Part shown: positions 33,460 to 44,665 of the stretch, in pieces
Position numbering within the stretch: the stretch's first letter is position 1
How the letters are laid out: each line of letters starts with the position of its first letter
DNA from: Corydoras sp. C115
Lineage: Eukaryota; Chordata; Actinopteri; Siluriformes; Callichthyidae
Direction: 5' to 3'
Length of the DNA: 64,000 nt
Assembly: GCA_019802505.1 (NCBI GenBank)
Contig: JAFMOC010000194.1
Location: forward strand, 387,501-451,500
Notes under the pieces: generated by a model
What the model was told of the DNA's origin: nothing
The model's input: the letters and a program-made list of their open reading frames with translations, nothing else
The model's database searches: none
Made by a program: the position numbers and the translations under genes

Positions 33460-33507
33460 CTCAACCCAGATCGCTATTCGAACCTGAATCCCAACGCCGC
33501 CCCCTAG
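33460..33507 (-). mobile_element. V-SINE head scrap
   Basis: ACCCAGATCGCTATTCGAAC and GCCGCC recall the antisense head. Confidence 0.4.
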
Positions 33508-34005
33508 GTGCCATTAATGGAATGAGCCCCCGAGAGTTGAACCCAGCGTGCGTTCACATCTTTTATGTTCTTTTGTTTAAAACCTACAGATGATCGAACC
33601 GAGGCCAAACGACCGCATGTGCCTTTTTGTTGATGTGGTGCTGCCGAGCAACACCCCCCCCCCCCACACACACACACACACACTTTCTCCAGCTAGAATC
33701 TTTCAATAATTCATCGCCTCCCACTCGCGAACCTTCAGTGGGCAATCTGTGCTTACAGCACACCCAAGACTCCATTCAATACTCCCAAACCGCTTACTCA
33801 TCAGCATTCGCACAGCATCGGCCTCCAGATCCCCCAGCACCGCCGCCAAACACTCATCTCTACGCACCTACACCCTTACCGCCCGTCTGTACGGACGCTT
33901 CACCAGGAGCATCACATTAAAGCTTCATCTCGGAGACGTAGAGGGACTGAGGGACCTTTATTAGCTCCCCACTTCGCTCTGGAACTCACTACGAACTATA
34001 AGGAT
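33508..34005. other. Unique sequence, nothing recognised
   Basis: It has a short C/CA run at 33653-33682. An open frame of 97 codons has no recognised domain. Confidence 0.45.
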
Positions 34006-34243
34006 GAGAGAATTAGGACACGCCCTTTTCATCATTAAATTCAGGTGTTTCTTTCTGTCCCACTGCCACGTCCACCATGTGTATCCGTTTGGGGAACCGG
34101 TGCTCCTGTTGCTGTGTGCTAGTGTCCCCATGGTGTTGGAGGTCCGTCTCAGGTCCTGGGCGAGGGAGTTCTGGAGGAACTTAATTGGCTCACACAGACC
34201 TCCATTGAACACCTTTGGGATGAACTAGAATGGGGATTTAGAA
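34006..34243 (+). pseudogene. Internally deleted relic of the second Tc1-like family
   Basis: The left part, GAATTAGGACACGCCCTTTT and ATTAAATTCAGGTGTTTC, matches the 5' region of the family. The right part, GAACACCTTTGGGATGAACT, matches the codons after PIE in the transposase (EHLWDEL). About 100 bp of unrelated sequence lies between. It cannot encode protein. Confidence 0.68.
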
Positions 34244-34320
34244 TATCCGTGTGCGATATTCCATACGTTATTTTTCCATACGTTAGTCCAACACGGAATG
34301 GTCTTCCTGATGCGACCCTC

Positions 34321-34455
34321 TTCGAGTTTGGAGGAAACCGAAGAACTACTGAGGAAGGCCACTCTGACATGGGGAGAACATGCAAAATGTGGATTAGAAC
34401 GCGGATCCCCAGCTCTGAAAGGAGAACATGCTAAACACCAAGGCACCATGCCGCA
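34321..34455 (-). mobile_element. V-SINE family A, 5' third
   Basis: GGAGGAAACCGAAGAAC to AAGGCACCATGCCGC. A similar scrap follows at 34515-34555. Confidence 0.78.
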
Positions 34456-34639
34456 TCAATATCTCACGTTGCAAAATATCAGCATGTCGTTAGAATGTGT
34501 GGGGGGACAGAGTTTCTGGAGAAAGCTTCCACTGGCATGTGGAGAACATGCAAACTTACAGAAAACTTGCTTTTCTTACTGAAGTGTCTGCCACTTTGTT
34601 GCTACGCCAATAATTCTAATGTGTATGCATCTTAAAACT

Positions 34640-35285
34640 CAAACAGGTGAAATCTATGGAGGTCAGGTGAGGTCAAGTGTGTTCAGGTGACGTCAGGTGT
34701 GTTCAGGAGTGGTCAGGTGAGGTCTGGTCAGGTGTGTCCAGGAGCGGTCATGTGAGGTCAGGTGTGTTCAGGAATGGTCAGATGTGTCCAGGAGTGGTCA
34801 GGTGAGGTCAGGTGTGTTCAGATGTGGTCAGGTGAGGTTAGATGTGTTCAGATGTGGTCAGGTGAGGTAAGGTGTGTTCAGGAGTGGTCAGGTGTGTTCA
34901 GGAGTGGTCAGGTGAGGTCAGATGTGTTCAGGAGTGGTCAGTTGATGTCAGGTGTGTTCAGGAGTGGTCAGGTGTGTTAAGGAGTGGTCAGGTGTGTTCA
35001 GAAGTGGTCAGGTGAGGTCAGATGTGGTCAGCTGTGGTCAGGTGTGTTCAGGTGTGTTCAGGTGAGGTCAGATGAGGTCAGGTGTGTTAAGGAATGGTCC
35101 GATGAGGTCAGGTGTGTTCAAGAGTGGTCAGATGAGGTCAGATGTGGTCAGGTATGTTCAGGAGTGGTCAGGTGAGGTCAGATGTGGTCAGGTGAAGTCA
35201 GGTGTGTTCAGGAGTGGTCAGGTGAGGACAGGTGTGTTCAGAAGTGGTCAGGTGAGGTCAGGAGTGGTCAGGTGAGGTCAGATGA
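34640..35285 (+). repeat. GGTCAGGTGA minisatellite
   Basis: A 10-bp core (GGTCAGGTGA, TGTTCAGGAG) is arranged in rough 20- and 30-bp higher units. Confidence 0.93.
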
Positions 35286-35702
35286 GTCGGGTGGAGGATG
35301 GAGCTGGTGTCCTCAGGAAGCTCGATGTTCTGCATCTTCATTTTGATGTCCTCGCTACCCGTCCTGCTGAATGTTAAGTCCAAGGTCGATATCGATGTTG
35401 CAGCGTGGTATCTATTGTACATCAATATTGTAGCGAAACGTTCTCGGGACCCTGTTTCCATGGCAACAGTGCTGTAATCCTACGTCGTGCCTTTGTCTAC
35501 CGTACGCTGCGAGCTTTGCCGCACAGACTCGCGTCCTCACCTCCACTCGCGTGTTTGTTGAAGTTGCCCTCTCGCAGCTGTTCCCTGATCAGTGCTTGCG
35601 CCCTCGCGGTGCAGAACAGCTGTGACGTCGTCTGCTTGCTTCGGTTCCTGACGCTTTTATTTTCTTTGATCCGTCTCCGTTTCTGTACTTTATTAATTAG
35701 GT
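35286..35702. other. Unique sequence, nothing recognised
   Basis: No supported feature. Confidence 0.5.
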
Positions 35703-35885
35703 CATGGGCGGCTTAGTGGTTGGCATGTTCTCCTCTCAGCGCTGGGGATCCAGGTTCGAATCCCAATCTGGGTGGAGTTTACATGTTCTCCACCGTGTCC
35801 ACATGGGTTTCCTCCATCCAAAAACATGATAATGGTAATTCCTCCCAGTGTGGAGAGGAGATCATGCTAACCACCATGCCGCACA
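35703..35885 (+). mobile_element. V-SINE family A, 5' end with a reversed second head
   Basis: A plus-strand head and core run to 35832. Then 35840-35885 holds a minus-strand head (GGAGATCATGCTAACC and ACCATGCCGC). The two form a foldback. Confidence 0.8.
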
Positions 35886-36539
35886 TTTAAATATTGCATT
35901 TGTTAACCTGGTGGGGCATTTTACTCTGCGCCCTCTTGTGCCATAATATGATTCTGCAGTGACACCATGGTGGTGGTGGTGGTGTGTTGGTGTGTGTTCT
36001 CACAGGAGAACCACTAACTGAGGACAGAACCCGTACAGAACCAGCCATATTTGGGTGTAACTAAGATTCTGCTGCCTCCTGTGGTCATGTGAAAAGTGGT
36101 AGAAGGTCCGGGGACATTGACTCCAACTCAGACGTCAGGGATCTTCTGAAATATTGAAGAGAACCAGACGCTCGTGTTGAACTTGGGTAACCTTTGCCTT
36201 CGTCCTGAACAGAACCGGGGGACGAAGCTCGGTCCACAAACGTCTCCACGAATGACGTTTGAAATTTTATGTTAGGATTTTAATATCTCAGAGCTTCCGG
36301 GATTAAACGAACGACCTTTTTAACGAGCTCAGAGTAAATAACGATGCCATTGGAGACGTTGGGGGGGGGGTTCTGTGATCCGTCATTTAAATCGTCTTTT
36401 ATATTAAACATTTACAGATTATTTCCGTGTTAAAGATGATCGTGGTGCCATTCTGTCTGTAAATGTCAAAGCTTTGAATATTTAATACAAAGCACAGCGT
36501 TTTTTAAAAAGTCTGACATTTTAGAAAACTCAATAAAAA

Positions 36540-36540
<1 letters not shown>
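35886..36540. other. Unique sequence rich in AGAACC
   Basis: AGAACC or GGTTCT words are frequent here (36005, 36039, 36171 and others). No gene is seen. Confidence 0.45.

Positions 36541-36587
<47 letters not shown>
36541..36587. repeat. (TA)n microsatellite
   Basis: About 23 TA units. A CA run follows at 36688-36714. Confidence 0.95.
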
Positions 36588-36589
<2 letters not shown>

Positions 36590-36683
36590 ATATATATTTA
36601 AAATATAGTTATTGTAATTAACCTTTATTTAAATTACATGAGTACAAAGAAAAATAAACTTTACTACAAATTCTTGTTGTAAA

Positions 36684-36718
<35 letters not shown>

Positions 36719-36723
36719 TATGT

Positions 36724-36815
36724 ATATGGGGGAGGGTTCCCCATGCCCATCCAGGGCAGAAAGTTTCGGGCGCCGGGCAGATACACCCAGGTCAGGACGC
36801 CAACCTATTTTTGGG

Positions 36816-36816
<1 letters not shown>
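36724..36816 (-). mobile_element. V-SINE family A, 3' third, left of a TA hairpin
   Basis: CCCATGCCCATCCAGGGC to TTTTGGGCAC is present, then a TA run starts. Confidence 0.85.

Positions 36817-36817
<1 letters not shown>

Positions 36818-36871
<54 letters not shown>
36818..36871. repeat. (TA)n at the centre of an inverted SINE pair
   Basis: The run separates a minus and a plus 3' SINE third. Confidence 0.95.
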
Positions 36872-36874
<3 letters not shown>

Positions 36875-36964
36875 TGTGTGTGTGGGTAGCATCCAAAACA
36901 TTGTCCCCTGTATGGGCACGGGCACCCCCCTCACGACCCTAATCAAGGATGAAGCAGAAGATAA
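36872..36964 (+). mobile_element. V-SINE family A, 3' third, right of a TA hairpin
   Basis: GTGTGTGTGGGTAGCATCC to GATGAAGCAGAAGATAAT. It is inverted with respect to 36724-36816. Confidence 0.82.
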
Positions 36965-36966
36965 TT

Positions 36967-37313
36967 GTTCATTCATTCATTATCTTCCGCTTTATCCTCT
37001 ATTAGGGTCGCGGTGGGGTTCCCCATGCCCATCCAGGGGAGAACGTCTCGGGCGCTGGGCAGATACACCCAGGACAGGACGCCAATCTATCTCTGGGCAC
37101 ACACTCACTCACTCACTCACTCACACAAACACACTCTATATGGGGCAATTTGGAGAACTCAATTGACTTGATCCATTTTTTTGGACTGTGGGAGGAAACC
37201 GGACAACCCGGAGGAAACCCACGCGGACACGGGGAGAACATGGAAACTCCACCCAGATGGGGATTCGAACCGGGAATCCCTAGCGCTGAGAGGCGAACAT
37301 GTTAACCACTAAG
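36967..37313 (-). mobile_element. V-SINE family A, full length
   Basis: The (ATTC)n tail is at the left and AACCACTAAGCA at the head. It looks young, with an intact B box and core. Confidence 0.93.
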
Positions 37314-37416
37314 CAGGTGTGTGTGTCGTGCTGACACCTGTGGATCAGACACAGCAGTGCTGCTGGTCAGGGAACAGAACACCAATCAGGACACGAATAA
37401 CGGGGACTCGCAGATT

Positions 37417-37476
37417 TTGTGTATGGACTACAAAATGGAACATTAGAACTACAAAACCCATCTGTCTGATCGGAGG
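37417..37476 (+). repeat. Short dispersed repeat R2, copy 1
   Basis: GGACTACAAAATGGAACATT and AGAACTACAAAACCCATCTG recur, diverged, at 41863 and 55608. Confidence 0.65.
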
Positions 37477-38274
37477 ACCCGAACTAATTCCGTCTGAACG
37501 TTCTAAGTACAGAAACGCCGATGCGGCGGATTATACAGTAGGTTTAATCTTCTGTTTGTTCAGATGCATTTGCATGTTCGCTCGTCCTCCCGCTCGGGCG
37601 CGGAGCGAAGAGAACGTGGTTAATAAAAATAAAAACAGTCTTAGACAAACAAGCTGCGGGCACAGACATTTAAAATCAATTTGCATTCGGAATGAAATCA
37701 GAGGAGCCGGCCGCTGGTCGGGCCACGGGAGCGGGTAAGTGATTTGGCTTTAAAAAAAAAAAAAAGCCACATCACTTATCTGACAAATCAAATTTTAATG
37801 GCACTCACTCCGTTCTACCCTCATGTGCTGCTCTATGGACAGTTTCCAAACCCCCCCCCCTACCCCCCACCCCTCCATCCTCATACACTTAGGATACACT
37901 TATGCACAACTCATTCACACCAGAGAGCCTGTGGCGATGTGCTGGCTGGGAAAGCATTAGGCAGCCATTAGGGAGCAGCACTATGTCCACGCCATCCATC
38001 ACGTCAGCCTCTCCCCCTGTCCCCCGAACGTCTGCACGCATCGTTATACAAAAGAATCAGATAATTGTGGTGATTTGCAACAACAACGACTTTAAATACT
38101 TCTCTGGAGCATTAAAGAGAACTATTTACAGACGCGGCGGCAGCCGAAGTGCATGGTGTTTAATGCTTATCTAATGAAAGCCTGATATTAAAACCTTAAT
38201 GAGTTTAATCAGCAGCATCACATTTAGATTTCCACAAAGTTTTCATACAGCCGAGACTGAAGGTTCAGGATGTG
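37477..38274. other. Unique sequence
   Basis: GAGCGGGTAAGTG at 37730 is a good splice-donor string, but no acceptor or domain supports an exon before it. Confidence 0.4.
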
Positions 38275-38725
38275 ATGGATGGTCCTCGGTCACAGGTAGA
38301 TGTGTTCCGGACTGATGGGTCTGGTGGTTCTAATGGTTTTGGTGGGTCTGATGGGTCCGGTGGGTCTGGTGAGTCTGATGGGTTTGGTAGGATTTATGAG
38401 TCTGATGGGGCTGGTGGGACTGATGGATCTGGTGGGTCTGTTGTGTCTGATGTGTTTGGTGGGACTTATAATCTATAGACCCACCAGACTCACCAGATCC
38501 ATGAGTTGATTGGTTTGGTGGGTCTAAAGGATCTGATGGGTCTGGTGGGTTTGATGGATCTGGTGAGTATGATGGATTATGTGTGTCTGATGGATCTTGT
38601 GGGTCTGATGGGTCTGGTGAGTCTGATAGATCTTGTGGGTCTGGTGGGTTTGATGGATCTGGTGAGTCTGATGGATCTTGTGGGTCTGGTGGATCTGATG
38701 CATCTGTTGAGTCTGGTGGGCCGAT
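38275..38725 (+). repeat. GGTCTGGTG 9-bp minisatellite with an inverted block
   Basis: The unit is about GATGGGTCTGGTGG. The block at 38476-38502 (CCACCAGACTCACCAGATCC) is reversed relative to the rest, so a hairpin is possible. Confidence 0.9.
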
Positions 38726-39411
38726 CAACATACAGAATACTCACAGACTGCATGGCCAAATGTTTTGTTTAAAGATGTCCAATGCCGATCCTGAGATCGC
38801 ATGTCCAGCGAAAGCAAAGATGAAGCCAATAACTGTGTTTATTTCGGCCATTTTCGTTGAAGGCAATTGGCTTTTTTGTCAGCAGCATGATGAAATAAGT
38901 ATGCTTCTGTTCGAATGCCTGTTAGACAGAGATAACAGCCGTATTGATTGGACCTTCTTTGAAGCCGGGGGTTTTGGGTAAGAGCTCGACAATAGTGTCT
39001 TTATTCATCCGAAGTGAAATTATGAAAAGTGTATAATGACAGGCGTCTGCGGCGCGCGGTTCCAGAGTAAACAATGAAATGAAATCAGTCCTGTAACCTG
39101 TCAGACATTAAGGCGGGGGCTGGAGCTCGGGCGAGATCGGATTTGTGCAGCATCTGTTAATTCAGTCTTGTCCAATAAATGAGCCAACAGAGAGAAGGGT
39201 TCTGATATAATTAGTGTTGCAAAGTTTCCTGAGGGAGATTGTTAAAACTTCAGAAGAGTTAAAAATAACAAACAGACAGAACCGCCATTGTTTCATCTGA
39301 GAGAACAAACATTTACAGAAGGACAAAGAATAACACAAAAACAGTCGGCCTTTACATCATGAACTTTTATAACCATAGACTGTCACAGGGCAACCATGAA
39401 ACCAAACAACA
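38726..39411. other. Unique sequence, nothing recognised
   Basis: An open frame of about 90 codons follows the minisatellite (38700-38981). No domain was recognised. Confidence 0.45.
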
Positions 39412-39510
39412 TTGGTTGGGGGGGACTCCATACCCATCCAGGGGAGAAGGTTTTGGGGGCTGGGCAGATGCACCCAGGACAGGACGCCAATCTATCACTG
39501 AACACACTCA

Positions 39511-39584
<74 letters not shown>

Positions 39585-39768
39585 ATATGGGGCAATTTGG
39601 AGAATTCAATAGACCTTGATGCATGTTTTTGAACTGTGAGAAGAAAACCGGAGAACTAGGAGGAAACCCACGGGGAGAACACGGAAGCTCCACCCAGATT
39701 GGGATTCGAACCGGGAACCCCCAGCGCTGAAAGGAGAACATGCCAACCACTAAGCCACCGTGCCTCCC
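39412..39768 (-). mobile_element. V-SINE family A with a long CA run
   Basis: The internal GTGTG site carries about 33 CA units at 39514-39580. The 3' tail is cut. Confidence 0.9.
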
Positions 39769-39784
39769 GATTTCCTGATATTGT

Positions 39785-40195
39785 AACTATAAAAACTATA
39801 TACATTTACATTACATTTAGCATTTACATTACATACTATATACGTATATACATAATAAAAACTATATACATTTACATTACATACTATATACATATATACA
39901 TATACATAATAAAAAATATACATTTACAGTACATACTATATACATAATAAAAACTATATACATTTACAGTACATACTATATACATATATACATTATAAAA
40001 ACTATATACATTTACAGTACGTACTATATACATAAATTCATAATAAAAACTATATACATTTACATTACATACTATGTACATAATAAAAACTATATACATT
40101 TACAGTACATACTATATACATATATACATAATAAAAACTATATACATTTACAGTACATACTATATACATACACATAATAAAAACAATATACATTT
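39785..40195 (+). repeat. ATAAAAACTATATACATTTA minisatellite, about 48 bp unit
   Basis: Units share AACTATATACATTTACAGTA and a TATACATATATACATAATA part of variable length. About 8 to 9 units are seen. Confidence 0.92.
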
Positions 40196-40984
40196 AAAAC
40201 GGAGTTGAACATGAAACCGTAAATGTTCCGTTGCTCAGGTTTTCACAATCTGTAGCTCATGTAATAAACTAATGGTTCTGCAGCTGTATGGTTCTGATTG
40301 ATTGGTGTTCATCAGGAGGACCCTATGACGAGCATATGATTGTCTTTTCTTTATCTGCGTTAGAACGTTTTATATGAGAACAACCGGAGAACCTTCAGTA
40401 TAAAGCACCCTGTGAGCGTTGTCATTAATACTGATGTGATAACGTTCTAATGAGCTTAAACAGAGAGGCAGCTTTCGGCTGTTAAAGCGAATGCCTCGCA
40501 CTCGGGTCGTGATACGAGGACAAACGATGTAGCGCCTCGGCCCCCGCGCCGATAGCACTGCCGCCGTCAAATAGCAGCAAAGCTAATTAGCCAAAGGAAA
40601 TTAGGAAGCAGTCCATATCGGCAAACTTCAGGGGAGCCAATTTCAGCAAGCCGCAAGGGCCCGTCGGAACGCCTATCGATAGGTAAAGTGGTCTGATTGA
40701 TTTTTGCTGTAAAAACTGAAGAAGGAAAAAGAAACAGAAAGTGGGAACGAGATTCAGCCAGCAACTCGGAACGAGCTTTTATAACCAATCAAAAGGTCTA
40801 CATACAGGAAACATACACTCATCTGCACACTGGCTCAAAACCTGCACGTGGGGGTATAAGCATTCCGAGCTTTTAAATAATAATAAATAAATAGTTTAAT
40901 TAATATGTGGAATTGAATTTAAGTTTATTTATTTAACACTTGAAGCTTTAAGGAACGTGCTGTAGCTGTGCATCCAAATGATAC
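40196..40984. other. Unique sequence, possible conserved block
   Basis: AGCTAATTAGCCAAAGGAAA near 40580 and surrounding mixed text could be a conserved element. Confidence 0.4.
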
Positions 40985-41815
40985 ATTCTATGCGGTCCTG
41001 TGGGGTCCTGTGGACTTCCTATGAGGGTGTCCTGTGGGCGTCCTGCACGGGACCTGTGCTGGACCTGTGGACGTCTTATGGAGGCTCCTGTGGCCATCCT
41101 GTGGGTGTCTGGTGGGGGTCTTTTTGTGGTCCTGTGGACGTCTTATGGAGGAGGCTCCTGTGGCCATCCTGTGGGTGTCTGGTGGGGGTCTTTTTGTGGT
41201 CCTGTGGACGTCTTATGGAGGAGGCTCCTGTGGGCCTCCTGTGGATGTCCTGTGGGTGGTCCTGTGAATGTCTTATGGGGTCCTGTGGACGTCTTATGGA
41301 GACTCCTGTGGGTGTTCCATGGGCATCCTGTGGGGGACCTCTGGTGTCATCTGGACGTCTTATGGAGGCTCCTGTAGGCATTCTGTGGGTGTCCTCTGGG
41401 TATACTGTGGGCATCCTGATGTGGTCCTGTCGATGTCTTATGGAGGCACTTGTGGGACATCCTATGGGCATCCTGTGGGCTTCCTGTGGTGGTCCTGTCT
41501 ATATCTTATGGAGGCTCCTATGGGACATCCTGTTGTGGTCCTGTCGACGTCTTATGGAGGCTCCTGTGGGCGTCCTGTGGGTGTCTTTCTGTGGTCCTGT
41601 GAATGTCTTATGGGGTCCTGTGGACGTCTCATCGAGGTTCCTGTGGGTGTTCCAGGGGCATCCTGTGAGCATTCTGTGGGAGTCTTGTGGAGACCCTATG
41701 GAGGCTCCTGTGAACGTCTTATGGGGGTCCTGTGGGGCTTCCTATAGGTGTTCTGCTGGCGTCTTTGGGAGGCTCCTGTGGCATCCTGCAGTGGTCCTGC
41801 TGGGGTCCTGTGATT
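40985..41815 (+). repeat. TCCTGTGGGCGT minisatellite with long open frames
   Basis: The base unit is 11-12 bp (TCCTGTGGGTGT). Higher units of about 70 bp end in CTTTTTGTGGTCCTGTGGAC, two of them almost identical (41064-41200). An open frame of 296 codons covers it, but two other plus frames and a minus frame are also long and open, so it reflects stop-poor repeat text. Confidence 0.92.
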
Positions 41816-41862
41816 GTCCTCAAATAACATTAAATAACAGTGTACAGGACATGGACTACAGG

Positions 41863-41910
41863 ATGTAATTATAGAACTACAAAGTCCATCTGCATGGTCA
41901 GTGTAGCAGA
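41863..41910 (+). repeat. Short dispersed repeat R2, copy 2
   Basis: GGACTACAGGATGTAATTAT and AGAACTACAAAGTCCATCTG are present, next to the end of the 40985 minisatellite. Confidence 0.65.
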
Positions 41911-42528
41911 TTTGATTAATTAAGAATGAAAACAAGGAGACATATAAAAAAGTGTCCACTTAGTTTATTTACACAGTAAACTTATAAAGTTTTCCAACTT
42001 TTCTTCTAATTTGAAGCTCAGACTGTAATAAAAAAAAAAAAGGAAATCCCATCAGACTGTGTTTGTTTGGAATGTTCACTCCAGCTCGCTAACCTTCCAG
42101 CTCCGGGCTCTTTCACCCTATTTGTTCGCGTCTGTAAATAGTAACCATGTAATTTCATGGATATTAAATCACTAATGCCAGCGGAGCACTTAATTTCGCT
42201 TTGAGAAATTGGCAGCTGCACTGAAACCCAAGTCTGTTTGCAATGTCATTTCCAGCTAATGATTTCCAACAACACAATCCAATTAAACCAAAGTCGCACC
42301 CGCGAACGTACAGCGTAGAGAACCACAGGCTTTGATTTCCATCATGAGGGACACGCCTGAGGACCACGTGGAGCTCGGACCTCGCTCAAGACCAAACCAT
42401 GTGCGATGAATTGGATCGACGTTTACTTCGTTTAGAACAGAACCTTCAGAATTGATGGTTAATAAGGTTTATAGCTAATTCTTAAAAATCTATTTCTTTA
42501 ATGGAATACATCTCCATGTTGATGACAT
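41911..42528. other. Unique sequence with a candidate conserved block
   Basis: The part 42140-42310 has CATGTAATTTCATGG, TTAAATCACTAATGCC, AGCTAATGATTTCC and CCAATTAAACC motifs close together. It is the best non-coding constraint candidate in the window. Confidence 0.42.
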
Positions 42529-42730
42529 TTCAAGATTCAAGAACATTTTATTATCGTTTATATCAAATGTGGTACATGAGACAAAAACGAAATTATGGAT
42601 GACGACCCCAACTTCTTTTAAAGTTAGACTTAAAGAAAATGAGATAGAAATTTAGTATATAGATATGTAAAATATAATAGGATGCACAACTATGAATATA
42701 TAAAACATAAAATATATAAAATAAAACTTC

Positions 42731-42797
<67 letters not shown>

Positions 42798-42884
42798 TAT
42801 ATAAAACATAGTATACATTACAAATATAAATATAGAATATAAATATAGCAGTAGATAATGTAAAATGTGAGATGTAGCAGAAAC
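42529..42884 (+). repeat. Dispersed repeat R3, copy 2, 5' part
   Basis: TCAAGAACATTTTATTATCG, a TA run at 42736-42790 and GTAGCAGAAACTATGTATAT are followed by a large tandem expansion. The 3' continuation may be at 44395. Confidence 0.7.
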
Positions 42885-44370
42885 TATGTATATAAACGGT
42901 AGATGTAAGATGAAGTAGATATAGTTGTTAAATGAGGTAGATGTAGATGTAAGATGAGGTAGATGTAAGATGATGTAGATGTAAGATGAGGTAGATGAGG
43001 TAGTAGTCGATGTAAGATGAGATAGATGTAAGGTGAGGTAGTTGTAGATATAAGATGAGGTAGATGTGAGATGAGGTAGATGTAGATGTGAGATGAGGTA
43101 GGTGTAGATGAAAGATGAGGTAGTTATAGATGTAAGATGAGGTAGTTGTAGATTTAAGATGAGGTAGATGTAAGATAAGGTAGCTGTAGATGTAAGATGA
43201 GGTAGATGTAGATATAAGAAGAGGTAGCTGTAGATGTAAGATGAGGTAGTTGTAGATGTAAGATGAGATAGATGTAAGATGAAGTAGATGCAGATGTAAG
43301 ATGAGGTAGATGTAGATGTAAGATGAGGTAGATGTAAGATGAGGTAGTTGTAGATGTAAGATTAGGTAGGTGTAGATGTAAGGTGAGGTAGGTGTAGATG
43401 TAAGATGAGGTAGATGTAAGATGAGGTAAGTGTAGATTTAAGATGAGGTAGATGTAAGATAAGGTAGATGTAAGACGAGGTAGATGTAGATATAAGAAGA
43501 GGTAGATGTAGATGTAAGATGAGGTAGATGTAGATGTAAGATGAGGTAGCTGTAGATGTAAGGTGAGGTAGATGAAAGGTGAGGTAGATGTAAGATGAAG
43601 TAGATGTAGATGTAAGATGATGTAGATGTGAGATGAGGTAGATGTAGATGTAAGATGTGAGATGAGGTAGATGTAGATGTGAGATGAGGTAGATGTAGAT
43701 GTAAGATGAGGTAGATGTAGGATGAGGTAGATGTAAGATGAGGTTGCTGGAGATTTAAGATGAGGTAGATGTAAGATGAGGTAGCTGTTGATGTGAGATG
43801 AGGTAGATGTAAGGTGAGGTAGTTGTAGATGTAGATGTAGATGTAAGGTGAGGTAGTTGTTGATGTATGGTGCGGTAGTTGTAGATGTAAGATGAGCTAG
43901 CTGTAGATGTAAGATGAGGTAGATGTAGATTTAAGATGAGGTAAGTGTAGATTTAAGATGAGGTAGTTGTAGATGTAAGATGAGGTAGATGTAGATGTAA
44001 GATGAGGTAGATGTAGATGTAAGATGAGGTAGATGTGAGATGAGGTAGATATAGATGTAAGATGAGGTAGATATAAATGTAAGATAAGGTAGATGAGGGA
44101 GATGTAGATTTAAGATGGGGTAAGTGTAGATTTAAGATGAGGTAGCTGTAGATGTAAGGTGAGGTAGTTGTAGAAGTAAGATGAGGTACATGTAGATGTA
44201 AGATGAGGTAGATATAGATGTAAGATGAGGTAGATGTAGATTTAAGATGAGGTAAGTGTAGCTTTAAGATGAGGTAGATGTAGATGTAAGATCAGGTAGA
44301 GGTAGATGTAAGGTGAGGTAGATGTAAAATGAGGTAGATGTAAGATGAGGTAGTTGATGAGGTATATGGT
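42885..44370 (+). repeat. GATGTAAGATGAGGTA minisatellite, about 1.5 kb
   Basis: The array alternates units of about 16 bp (GATGTAAGATGAGGTA) and 22 bp (with an extra GATGTA). There are many single-base variants. It lies inside repeat R3 at the place where copy 1 has a single AAATGAGGTAGATG. Confidence 0.95.
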
Positions 44371-44394
44371 GGAGAAAAGCTAACGTGTTGTGTA

Positions 44395-44665
44395 AATGAC
44401 TTTTGTTCGATGGAGTTTGTGAGTCTTTCAGCTTCTGCCATGAAGCTGTTCCTCAGTCTGTTTGTTTTAGACTTAACGAGGAGAGCAGAGCAAAAAGTGG
44501 GTGTGCTGGGTCAGGGGGGCCTTCATGATGCAGGAGGTCCGTTTCCTGCCTCTGAAGGTGTAGCTGTTTGTGGTGGTGGTGAGATTTATTCTGACATCAC
44601 AGTATGACAGTAAATCTATGGTGTTCATGTTCTGGGCTCTGGCCTCATCAGGCATCCAGTAGAGG
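44395..44665 (+). repeat. Probable 3' part of dispersed repeat R3
   Basis: GAAGCTGTTCCTCAGTCTG is a phrase found in a common fish dispersed repeat whose earlier part matches 42529. A short open stretch exists, but coding potential is not supported. Confidence 0.5.

Noticed and set aside
37319..37738. A 139-codon frame ending at a good donor (GGGTAAGTG).
   Set aside because: It starts at a SINE border, includes dispersed repeat R2 and A-rich text, and has no recognisable domain or acceptor.
40978..41868. A 296-codon open frame, the second longest in the window.
   Set aside because: It is the TCCTGTGGG minisatellite. Other frames on both strands are also long, and the product has only a few residue types (Cys, Gly, Leu, Trp, Val).
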